Source: Chlamydoabsidia padenii (Eukaryota > Mucoromycota > Mucoromycetes > Mucorales > Cunninghamellaceae). Taken from it: a stretch of DNA of 64,000 nucleotides. The DNA lies in assembly GCA_025330725.1 (NCBI GenBank), contig JAIWND010000002.1, positions 1,674,001 through 1,738,000 of the forward strand, in the 5' to 3' direction. Below the pieces are notes generated by a model. That model was not told the origin of the DNA. It saw only the letters and a list, made by a program, of their open reading frames with translations, and made no database searches. The first letter of the stretch is position 1; each line of letters opens with the position of its first letter. The translations under genes and the position numbers were made by a program. This document shows, piece by piece, positions 55,239 to 64,000 of the stretch.

Positions 55239-55250
55239 GCGGGATTTTAA
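55239..55250. promoter_or_regulatory. GCGGGATTTTAA element upstream of CEM1
   Basis: Recurrent motif about 85 bp before the CEM1 start. Confidence 0.45.
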
Positions 55251-55262
55251 GTTTTCATACTG

Positions 55263-55293
<31 letters not shown>

Positions 55294-55459
55294 GAGGATG
55301 CCCGTCTTGAGGTTGATTTTACTGACACAAAAGGAGCTGATGCTTGACCTGGCTATACAACCAAAAACCACCACTATTACTTTAACCATCAGCATCGGTT
55401 GGCGATTGAATGAAAAGTGATCTTTTTAGAAAGTATGTATACAAGTAAGACCTGGGCTG

Positions 55460-55473
55460 GGCGGGATTTGAAA
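55460..55473. promoter_or_regulatory. GGCGGGATTTGAAA element without an assigned gene
   Basis: Perfect consensus match, 307 bp from the CEM1 start, with another variant 240 bp further on. Confidence 0.4.
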
Positions 55474-55917
55474 TTGACTTGATTTTCTTTACATCTCAAG
55501 CTCGACGGATTCAATACTTTGAACATTTCTCTTCCTGGCCAGATGAAATCAAAGGCACTTTAATCATTAATATCAGTGTACAATTAAGTATGTACCCTTT
55601 CTACCTACCCTTGCGCTAGTGAGAAATGAATTAAACGTGCATTTATCCTTAGAAAAATCCAAACAGCAATAGCAAGATGTTTTAAATACCGCCCAATAGC
55701 GGGATCGAAAAATTAAATTGTGAGCCAGTTTCTGCTATTTACCACCCTATATACCGTCTTGAAAGGTTGACACAAAGGTCTGATGGTGTTCAAGTAAAGT
55801 TGAGTGGGAATACAAACTCAACGCAGATAACCGATTTTGATTACGATGTCAATGACATCGGGACTTCAATCCGAGTGATTGCATGAAAGCGGATTTTGAA
55901 TATTGTTATAAACCAAG

Positions 55918-56211
55918 ACCATGATACCCTCTAATGAAATGTTACTCTTATTTCCTTGGCACTTTATTACATTGTACATAGTATTCCTTGCCAAGAATGC
56001 AACCCAGTTATTATAAACTCCTGACCCCACACATACACGTTGAGCTAAAAATAAAAAATAAACCATGGTACCCTCTAATGAAATGTTACTCTTATTTCCT
56101 TGGCACTTGTCGTACCAGTGCACTTCATTACATTGTACATTGTATTCCAAGACGGCAGCCCAGTTATTATAAACCCCTGACGCCACACATACACGTTGAG
56201 CTAAAAATAAA
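55918..56211 (-). repeat. Tandem duplication of an exon-like 144-bp unit
   Basis: Copies at 55918-56061 and 56062-56211 differ by substitutions and a short insertion. On the minus strand each has a pyrimidine-AG boundary followed by an open block with QRVCVxSGVYNNW and KCQGNKSNISLEG, and the joined frame stays open through both copies (56255 to 55866). Cys and Trp are conserved between copies. It could be a duplicated exon of a lost or unfinished secreted-protein gene; carbohydrate-binding similarity is only a guess. Confidence 0.5.
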
Positions 56212-56431
56212 AGATTCAGTTTTATTATCAGGAAGTTTAACAATGATGCAGACAATTTGTAATGAGTTGTGTAAAAGGGGAATGATTGACCAAGTCATAT
56301 ATAAAAAAAAAGGTGGATAGATATAATTATAGTAACAAGTAAAGGGAAGAAGAATGTAAGTTGAAAAAAAAAAAAAAGATATAAAGGTATGAAGAGGATA
56401 AAGAATACATCTAAAGAATAGCCAATCACAA

Positions 56432-58378
56432 TCAGTTGGCGCCCACCATGATCATTTTTTCTTCATTTAGACGATCATGCGGAATATCATCCATCATGAC
56501 AGTATCCTCCCTGAAGAGTTTTTCCGATACAATGTATTGTTGTTCAGCTTGAGAGAGACGCTTGACACAAGCCAGAGTGGAAGGCAGAGTCATGAAGAGC
56601 CAGGCCGCCACAGGTAGAGTCGCATAATCCAACAAATGTTTCCATTGTCGAGATTCCGCTTTTGATTTTTGCAAAAAGTCACGATCAATCGAGCGATGAA
56701 GATGTTCATAGACCGCCAAAGTACCAAACAAAGGAAAAGGAAGGAGCACGGTAATGATCTTGACCATATTCCATAACTGAGCATAAAAATCCGACGTCAA
56801 GATGGGGTTTTGATCAGGGTCGACCAAAGCCAAGGTGGAGATAGGAGGAAACAAAAGGAATTGCATCAAAGGCACAGCAGCAAACATCAACCAACCAGAA
56901 GTCGCGGGTATCATATGTGCTTCCAAAATCAAGAAACACACCGTGATCTTATCCAGCCAGCTTACAGAGGAAGAAGCAGCCAATACCAATCCATTACTTG
57001 CATCATCCAATAAAGATCCCTTGGGTGCACCACGGTGATGGGAGGTAAAAGCATTCTTGAGAGTATAGGCCACATCCGCCACACCATTGTAATGTCGCTT
57101 AGCTTGGACATAGCGCGCATTGACATTCGAGAGATAGCCTTCGGTTTCGACATTGGTCAGGTTGATGGGTACATAGATAGGTGCGGTGCGGACTTGTCCA
57201 TTCGTCTTGAAGAAGCATTTCAACCACATGTGCATATCTTCACCCACGGCATTCGCATCGGTATCCCAGTAATCCACACGTTCCGCCAGCATCATGGAGA
57301 GAGAGTAAGTCGAGCAAGGGAATGACAAGCCCCGACTGTTGCTGAGATTCGACATGACCATTGCCGACCATGTAATATCAGTCACCCGGACAGCAGCAGG
57401 CACATCATAACAATTACGCGAGAAGAAGATGGGTGGAGCCAACAACAGGTAATGAGGATCCTCCTCCCGATTCAATGCTTGTTCGACTTCGTGTACATAG
57501 AGTTCAGGGATGGCAGAATCAGAATCGGTCACAGTCAAGATCACCCGGCGACGGTCCACACCACGACGTAATAGTTCAGCACACCCATGTCGAGCACCAT
57601 ACGCCACGTTCGATCCTTTACCACGGCTTTCACCTGGAATGTTGGCAGGATGACCAGTAATGATAAAATGAGCAAATCGATCGGTGAAGGTTGAGGCTAG
57701 TCGTTGTCCTTTCAATTCCCAGTCAGGTTCCGATTGTTCCATCGCCATAATGATTACATAGTGTGTCTTGGCATTTCTATATTTGGATCAGAGCAACAAA
57801 AAATAAAGTAAGTATCAGTACGAAACATGTCAGTGTATGTGTTTTGACTTTTTTTTAAAATTTTTTTTATTTTACCTGTGATTAGCTATTCTACCAATAG
57901 TATCTTTCAATAATCCTTCGGGTTCACAATAGTTTGGTATGATAAAGGCATGCACATAACCAGGATCGTCACAGTATTGAAGTTGTTCCAATTCATCAAT
58001 GTGATCATCACCATAAGTTGCAGTTATTGATGTGGTGATTACATTGTTGCCATTGTTGTTGTTGTTGTTTCGTTCACGAGTTGGGTTTGGTGAGCCTTGG
58101 CGACTTGTGACACTTGTGTTTTGTAATGGGTAATGTTGAGTAGTGGCCTTGAGAGATTGTCGTTTGTTCCACCTGTTAATGGTTGCCCGTATTTTGCAGG
58201 AAGTCAAGTAAAATTTGCAGACATGGTTGACTTGAGTGTATAAGAAGACAGTAAAGTAGGCGAAGAGTAAGAAGAGGTAAGGTTTTGGAAACAGTAAAGG
58301 ACCCAGGGGTAAAACAAGTAAAGAGAGTAATGGTACCAAAGGTGCAACCCACTCTGATGGAGAGTAGAGACGAGACAT
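56432..58378 (-). CDS. Family 2 glycosyltransferase, membrane-bound
   Basis: Two exons (58378-57876, 57776-56432) give 615 residues. Two N-terminal membrane helices (about 10-60) precede an Asn-rich loop. The GT2 catalytic core shows AFIIPNYCEPEGLL, the metal site TDSDSAI, the acceptor acid in GEDMHMW and an AKRHY box in place of the QxxRW box of chitin synthases. Three or four C-terminal helices follow (WLMFAAVPLMQFLLF and later). It is likely a processive or transferase enzyme of cell wall or capsule polysaccharide. The product is unknown. The start is chosen over an in-frame ATG 117 nt upstream because that one lies only 16 bp from the promoter motif. Confidence 0.8.
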
Positions 58379-58741
58379 GAGTTGTTTGTTAAAAGAGTCT
58401 CTTGTATCCTTGTTTGTTTTATGTTTGTACAATAAAAAAAAGCAAAATAAAAAGGAAGAGAGAAGAAAGAGTAAAACCAACTTTAAACTAAACATGAATG
58501 GTCGACCGTTGACGGGATTTCAAAAAAGTTTTTAATTTATCCAATCAGATGCATTTAAAGCAACAAAATTAAAATTCCGAGACATGAGAATCTGAATCAA
58601 ACGAGACCAAGACAGACCTCGCTGGATCAAACAATCAAAAGAAGGAAGACAACATAAACACATAAACATTATTAAACAATAGATGATGATTATACATAAA
58701 CAACAAATATACTTTATTATTATTATTATTACAATTCTATA
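58379..58741. other. Spacer between the GT2 and thioesterase genes
   Basis: GT2 promoter side with the recurrent element, then the AT-rich 3' flank of the thioesterase gene with (TTA)n near 58715. No gene is seen. Confidence 0.5.
58512..58524. promoter_or_regulatory. ACGGGATTTCAAA element upstream of the GT2 gene
   Basis: Recurrent motif 133 bp from the chosen start, in the normal range; it helps decide the start codon. Confidence 0.45.
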
Positions 58742-59718
58742 TTAGAGTATTCTAGCTAAAGGAGATTTAGGGGCAATATATAATGATTTGGCTTCTACAA
58801 ATTTAGTAGCACCATCCAAGCTTTCTATCCAAGCTTCCACAAACGCTTTTCGTCCTTCGGATCTATCTAGTTTACCCCGCATCACTAGCCATTGGTCTGA
58901 TTTTACAGGTCGTCGATAATCAATGTTCAAATTGGCAGTGAATCCAATATGATTGGGAAGTGCTGGTATTGCCTATAAAAGAAAGAATATGTAATGATGA
59001 TATGAGTGGTTATGTCCTGGATCCTTTTTTCTTTCTTTTTCTTTTCTCCTGTTACTTACTACCAGGGCCAATACTTCATCCAATAAAGTCGCCAACATAC
59101 CACCATGGACAATCCCATCATGACCACAAAGTTCTTTACCCAAATGAACCACTACTGTCACTTGAGTTCGATCTTGATTATAAAAAACCACAGGAGGTAC
59201 AACAATTCTACCTTTAGCACGTAAAGTCTATATCAAAGAAGGGGTTAGTTAGTTAGTTAGTTAGTTCGTACCATACCTCCCCCCCCAAAAAAAAACAATC
59301 AATATAAACTTACAGAGGCAGTAAAGTTATTCAATAAAGCACTACCTTTTAAATGGTCATAAGGTACGAATTCAGTAAGATCCGGATCCGCACGTGCTGC
59401 CTTGACCAGTGCCAAATTATCCCGTTCTACCGTCGCCACAGTAACATGATCTTGATCCATCCCCGTTAATACATGCTTTTGTTCCAAAAGTGCTTCATGT
59501 CGTTCTGCTGCCATGACTGTATAAGTAACACCGGCAGCGACAATAAAACTGACAGTCGAGGTGAGTAAAGGATGGAACCCAAGCATCCGTCGTTGGTGAG
59601 GTGGTGAAGCAGGAGTGGTGAACCATTGTTTTTGTTGTGTCAAGAATTTGGTGGTGATTAGTTGCCGGGATCGTCTTCTTATATTGACCGCTAATGATTG
59701 CATAATGGTGGAATTCAT
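58742..59718 (-). CDS. Hotdog-fold acyl-CoA thioesterase, probably mitochondrial (THEM4/PaaI type)
   Basis: Three exons (59718-59314, 59227-59060, 58972-58742) give 267 residues. The first 45 residues are basic and hydroxylated (IRRRSRQLITTKFLTQQKQWF), a likely mitochondrial presequence, followed by one hydrophobic helix (STVSFIVAAGVTYTVM). The hotdog domain (about 110-260) includes ELCGHDGIVHGGMLATLLDEVLA, with the HGG(M) signature and the catalytic-type acid, and NLNIDYRRPV. It hydrolyses acyl-CoA; chain preference is unknown. An alternative start is the ATG 15 nt further in. It lies in the same neighbourhood as mitochondrial ACP and CEM1. Confidence 0.85.
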
Positions 59719-60224
59719 ATCAAGATTCCAAGGAGAGACGAAGGATTAGAAGAAAGAGGAAGAGGGAAATTGGAAAAAGGGAAATCCACTTTACTGTTTT
59801 TCAAAACCCGCATTCAATGGAAAGAAAAATCTTTAGTAAGCTTTAAATCTCCTAATGTAGAGAGCCCTACAACCGATCATGACAAACACAGAGATAATAG
59901 TATCATTATACCATAATGTTCCAACAGTGCTGTGATTATCAGCATTTGCTTTACATATTATACCATGACATAAAACTTGCCAGATTGTCGGGATTTGAAT
60001 CTGTCTATAAAGAAAACAGACATGATCCTTTTACCTGACGTTGTATATAGTATACAGTATGGTCAAACTATTGTATAATCGTTAGTTTTATTCTACGTGA
60101 ATCAAGGCAAATGAGAAGACAAGTAATAAATGGGCAATCAAAGAATGAGATATTTTTTTATTTGTGTTGATAAAGAAGGATAAAAACAAAAAAGGAGGGG
60201 TGGGGATAAGAAACTATCTATGTT
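59719..60224. other. Spacer between the thioesterase and CCT1 genes
   Basis: Contains the thioesterase promoter motif and a second copy, TCGGGATTTGAAT at 59988-60000, that has no assigned gene. AT-rich, no gene seen. Confidence 0.5.
59799..59811. promoter_or_regulatory. TTTCAAAACCCGC element upstream of the thioesterase gene
   Basis: Recurrent motif about 80 bp before the start codon. Confidence 0.45.
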
Positions 60225-61148
60225 TTAGTGACCATGTCCATCATCTTGAGCTTGTTGTTGAGGTGCCACTATATAGAAATTAAAAAAAAAGAAGGTTAGT
60301 ATATAATAAACATTCCCCACCAAACAGATCCCATTTCTTACCCTTGATCATATCATCGATTCTGAGAATAGCAATGGCAGCTTCGGTAGCACTTTTAAGA
60401 GACTTGATCTTGGACATGGCAGGTTCCAACACACCAGCCTTGAGATTATCACGAATTTCACCATTGATCAATTCCAAACCATAGTATTTCAAAGCCCGTT
60501 TTTGGTCATCAGCATTGGCGTTCAAAGCAGCGTTGTGGTAGGCACGAAGTTTGGACACAAGTTCAGTGGAATCTATATATGATGAATAAATAAAGAAGTT
60601 AATGTTCCATTCCTTTTCTATTTTTTTTTCTTTTTTTTTTTACCTTTAGCAGCGTTAACAGCAAGAGTCTTGGGAATCACAAGCAATGCGTTGGCGAATT
60701 CAGCAATGGCCAATTGTTCACGAGAACCCTATCCACAAACATAAATGTTAGTCCTTCTTATTTATCATCATTTCCTTTTCTTATATCACACAACTTACCA
60801 AGCTTGTAGCGAAGTTTTCAAGGTATATGCTTAAAGCAGATTCGACGGAGCCACCACCAGGTACGACACTGTTACTTTCCAAAGTTCGCTTGACAACACA
60901 CAGAGAATCATGTAAAGATCGTTCCATTTCGTCCAACATGTAATCGTTAGCACCTCGAAGAATGATAGAGGCGGAGTTTTGGATCTTTGTTCCCTTGACC
61001 AAGATACATTCATCATCAGAGATACGTTCTTGTACAACTTCTTCGGCTTGACCCAGGTAGGAGGCTTCAAAGGTTTCTTCACCTTCCAAGTTGGCTAAAG
61101 TAGACAACATGGTAGCTAAATTAATAATAAAAAAAGATCAGTACTCTT

Positions 61149-61187
<39 letters not shown>

Positions 61188-62524
61188 ATCCTGTTCTGTT
61201 TTTTTATTTTTTTAGTTTTACCTCCAGTGGCCTTGGCAATACGTTTCAAGTCTTCCTTTTTACAACGACGGACGGCCATAGCACCAGCTTCAACGAATAA
61301 CTTGAGACACAAGTCATCAATACCCTTTGTGGTCAGGATAACATTAGCACCAGTAGCAAGGATCTTTTGAATACGTTCAGTTGTGATTTCGATTTCTCTA
61401 AAATACATTTACATTATAAACATTAGTTGAAAAACATATACAGTCATTTAACATTGGTACCTTTTGCGGATATCTTCCAATTTGTCAGGATCATCCACCA
61501 CAATGTTGACACCGAGATGCATTCTAGCTTTTTGGAGATTCATATCGAGACAGGCAATTTTGGCACCATTAATACGAGTCTTCATGGCTTGAGAAGCAAC
61601 TGTACAGTTCAGAGCATAACCACGGACAAACACAGATTCCCGACCAGATTTACCATGTGCCTTGAGAATATTGACTGCCTTGACAGGGTATTTAGTTTCA
61701 CCACGAATATTAGTAGTCTTGACCGCCAAGATAGATTCAACAGCCAAATTAGCAAAAAAGTCAGAGTCACTAGTCATAAAAGTGATATTAGTCAAGACAT
61801 CTTCCCCACCCCACCCTTATATATATATATCCACTTACGATCCGATGATTTTTGAGCTCATGGAAGTTTTAGCCGCATTCACCAAACATTCCTTGCCCAA
61901 AGAGTCCACCTTGATAGCCATTTCATTAGCAATGAATTTACATGCTTCTTTAGAAGCCAAACGATACCCAGTGATAATAGTAGTAGGATGGATCTTGTTC
62001 TTGACCAATTCGTTGGCTCGTTTCAATAATTCAGCAGCAATAATCACCACAGACGTAGTACCATCACCTACTTCACGATCTTGTTGTTGAGCGAGTTCAA
62101 CAAGTACTTTGCCAGCAGGATGTTCGACTTCCAATAGTTGTAGAATGGTGGCACCGTCGTTACTAATCGTCACATCCTATTAAAAATGACAAGATGATGT
62201 TTAAAAAAAAGAAGTCTGTTGTTCAATCTACACTTTACTTACACCAATTTCATCCACCATCATTTTATCCAGACCAACAGGACCTAACGAGCTTTTTACA
62301 ATGTTGGCAATAGAAGCAGCAGCAAGCACTAGGAACAAAAGGAATATCGCGTGTTAGTCATTGACATGGATTAAGGAAAAAAAAAAAAAAAAAAACGTCA
62401 TCTGTTTTTCACAAAGATTATGTCAATGTGGTTTTAATGTATTACCGTTGCTGGATCGCACATCTTGTCCAGTAGTACGTTCACCGCCAAGGAAGAGAGA
62501 ATTGCTTTGTGGTGTTTGGAACAT
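60225..62524 (-). CDS. TCP1: Chaperonin-containing TCP-1 subunit alpha (CCT1)
   Basis: Nine exons (62524-62446, 62328-62243, 62176-61839, 61769-61461, 61397-61222, 61115-60799, 60728-60644, 60572-60342, 60268-60225) give 554 residues, the normal size. Group II chaperonin motifs: [53 protein letters not shown] and VVPGGGSVE. The alpha identity is supported by the [20 protein letters not shown] stretch and the apical [11 protein letters not shown]. It is one of eight subunits of the cytosolic ring that folds actin and tubulin. The C-terminus ends in QDDGHGH. It is divergent with eRF1. Confidence 0.97.
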
Positions 62525-63218
62525 GATGCTTGATGGATCACAAAAGAGTTGAAAACGTGAAAGAGAGAGGGAAAAAAAATGGCCACGACTGACTTTTTTT
62601 TTTTTTGTAGGTGTGTGTGTTTTTTTTCTTCCCCGAAAATTGACAGCTCCCAAAAAAGGTTCACAGGCGTTGGGCCGAGCGAGTCACGGATCTTGTTCAA
62701 CTCTTTTCGTCTGTTGATGATAAGGAAGAGGACAATGGATACACTAACACTTGATTCTAATGTACCTTTGTTATAAATTAGGATGACATGATCAACCTAT
62801 GATCCTTTTACCTTGCTATGTAAAAAATGGGGTGTAGGTGTCAAGTAAATTTTAACATCCGACACAAGGAGAGTTGTAAAGTACATGGAAGGATGCTAGT
62901 CGATATCATTTATAATAGTATAATAGTTCTATTGGTAATCAACAGTAGACATATTGAATAAGGGGGGGGGGCGATTCTGATGAATAGCTGTAAGACGGAA
63001 GCAGGGCCGTAAGCGGAATTTGAACTTAGTCTTTTGCTCTCATTTTGATTCGATTGGCTGGCTTGTGGCTTTTTAAGAAGGTAAATTTTTTGCCATCCAG
63101 ACCCTCTTCTTTCCTTCTTGTGTTTTAACAATTATTCGGCACACGACGCACCACCCATCCTTTGTTTTATATTATACAACTTGTCTTACACCCTCATTAA
63201 CTAGTCTATTTATACATC
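62525..63218. other. Divergent CCT1/eRF1 promoter region
   Basis: A T run near 62597, a G run near 62962 and a motif relative GCGGAATTTGAAC at 63013-63025, about 195 bp before the eRF1 ATG. No gene is seen. Confidence 0.5.
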
Positions 63219-64000
63219 ATGTCTGCTCCTGGTCCCGATGAAACCGACCAAAACATTGAAATCTGGAAGATGAAGAAACTCATCAAAAATCTGGAGGCTG
63301 CTCGTGGGTAAAGTAAAAAGAGCACTGAACATATTCAGTTAGGTACTTACTAATCCTTGTATCATTCTCTATATCCAAATAGTAACGGTACCTCCATGAT
63401 TTCCCTCATCATTCGTACGTAAAACCAGCATACAACTCATTTTGGCTAATGAACGGTACTGACAGTATATTCTCTTTTTTTATATAGCACCAAAGTCTCA
63501 AATTAGTATGACGGCAAAGATGTTGGCTGATGAATATGGTACTGCTTCCAATATCAAGTCTCGTGTCAATCGCTTGTCTGTATTATCTGCCATTACCTCC
63601 ACCCAACAACGTTTGAAACTATACAACCGAGGTAAAGGATAGAAGGAACGAAAAAGGGAGGGGATGTTTGATTACTCACTAATTCAAAAAATCATGCATT
63701 ATCTTTATTTACTATAACTAGTACCTCCTAACGGTCTTGTGGTATACTGTGGTACTATTGTTACGGACGAAGGCAAAGAAAAGAAGGTGAATATCGACTT
63801 TGAACCTCACAAGCCTATCAACACATCACTCTATCTCTGCGACAACAAATTCCACACTGAAGCCTTATCTGAATTGTTGGAAGCGGATGCCAAGTTTGGT
63901 TTTATTGTCATGGATGGTAATGGATCTTTGTTTGGTACTTTGTCGGGTAATACTCGGGACGTCATCCACAAGCTTCAAGTTGATTTACCCAAGAAACACG
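63219..64000 (+). CDS. SUP45: Eukaryotic peptide chain release factor 1 (eRF1), 5' part
   Basis: Four exons are visible (63219-63307, 63383-63414, 63488-63631, 63722 onward), and the gene runs off the window. Residues 1 to about 180 cover the N domain and the start of the M domain. [30 protein letters not shown], the stop-codon-reading NIKS in [12 protein letters not shown], and the [12 protein letters not shown] stretch (a YxCxxxF element) are intact, so standard stop-codon recognition is expected. The GGQ peptide-release motif lies just beyond the end. Exon 2 is only 32 nt. Confidence 0.97.

Larger units (their letters stand above)
55154..56431. other. Long intergenic region with tandem repeat and extra motif copies
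   Basis: Besides the CEM1 promoter, it holds a 24-nt T run near 55270, a perfect motif copy at 55460-55473 with no gene assigned, a variant TAGCGGGATCGAAAAA near 55697, and the 144-bp tandem duplication at 55918-56211. No complete gene is seen. Confidence 0.5.

Noticed and set aside
58379..58495. Upstream in-frame ATG of the GT2 gene, adding a hydrophobic helix
   Set aside because: It would place the start 16 bp from the promoter motif, against about 60-190 bp elsewhere, and the extension is from an AT-rich leader.

Overview
The window looks like nuclear DNA from an early-diverging fungus, most likely Mucoromycota. It has AT-rich spacers, dense short introns (87 in the gene models below, mostly about 45-110 nt), short pyrimidine-rich leaders and many homopolymer or dinucleotide tracts. 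It also carries a typical mix of fungal genes: Prp19, Vtc, Oac1, Ypi1, Tms1/serinc, Mam3 and mitochondrial fatty acid synthesis. Species cannot be fixed from sequence reading alone. No rRNA, tRNA or CRISPR array was recognised.

Layout. (1) 1-5.9 kb: minus-strand Ty3/gypsy-type retrotransposon (gag, then protease-RT-RNase H), broken by a frameshift and a 44-nt homopolymer before the integrase region. Upstream lies a chain of diverged LTR units, each ending in a hairpin plus the same primer-binding-site-like 11-mer. (2) 5.9-7.45 kb: exon-like remnants of an unrecognised minus-strand gene. (3) 7.6-15 kb: V-ATPase subunit D, a Ser/Thr-rich single-pass membrane protein, a four-TM protein, an acidic protein and a probable pseudokinase. 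(4) 15.7-30.3 kb: serinc/Tms1, an Asteroid-type XPG nuclease, the PP1 inhibitor Ypi1, an F-box protein, exopolyphosphatase Ppx1, mitoribosomal uS15m, a broken mobile-element protein with a TnpB/OrfB-type zinc-ribbon tail, Sec61-gamma and an Oac1-like carrier. (5) 30.5-43.3 kb: a glycosyltransferase, Prp19, a Mam3/CNNM transporter, a GRIP golgin, the proteasome chaperone Pac1 and a Tom6-like protein. (6) 43.7-64 kb: mitochondrial acyl carrier protein, complex I subunit NDUFB10, GAPDH, a Vtc polyphosphate polymerase subunit, mitochondrial ketoacyl synthase Cem1, a GT2 glycosyltransferase, a hotdog thioesterase, the chaperonin subunit CCT-alpha and the 5' part of eRF1.

Themes. Mitochondrial and respiratory genes cluster at 43-60 kb (ACP, NDUFB10, Cem1, thioesterase, Tom6-like). 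Polyphosphate synthesis (Vtc) and breakdown (Ppx1) both occur. Several genes are divergent pairs with short shared promoters (Tms1/Asteroid, Ppx1/uS15m, golgin/Pac1, Tom6/ACP, CCT1/eRF1).

The most striking signal outside the genes is a short element, TTTCAAATCCCGC or its complement, repeated in most intergenic regions, usually about 60-190 bp upstream of start codons. The second is the LTR array, whose 3'-end hairpin keeps its pairing through compensatory changes. Exon coordinates were read by hand from GT/GC-AG signals and reading-frame continuity. Functions are assigned from recognised motifs, not from a database search.
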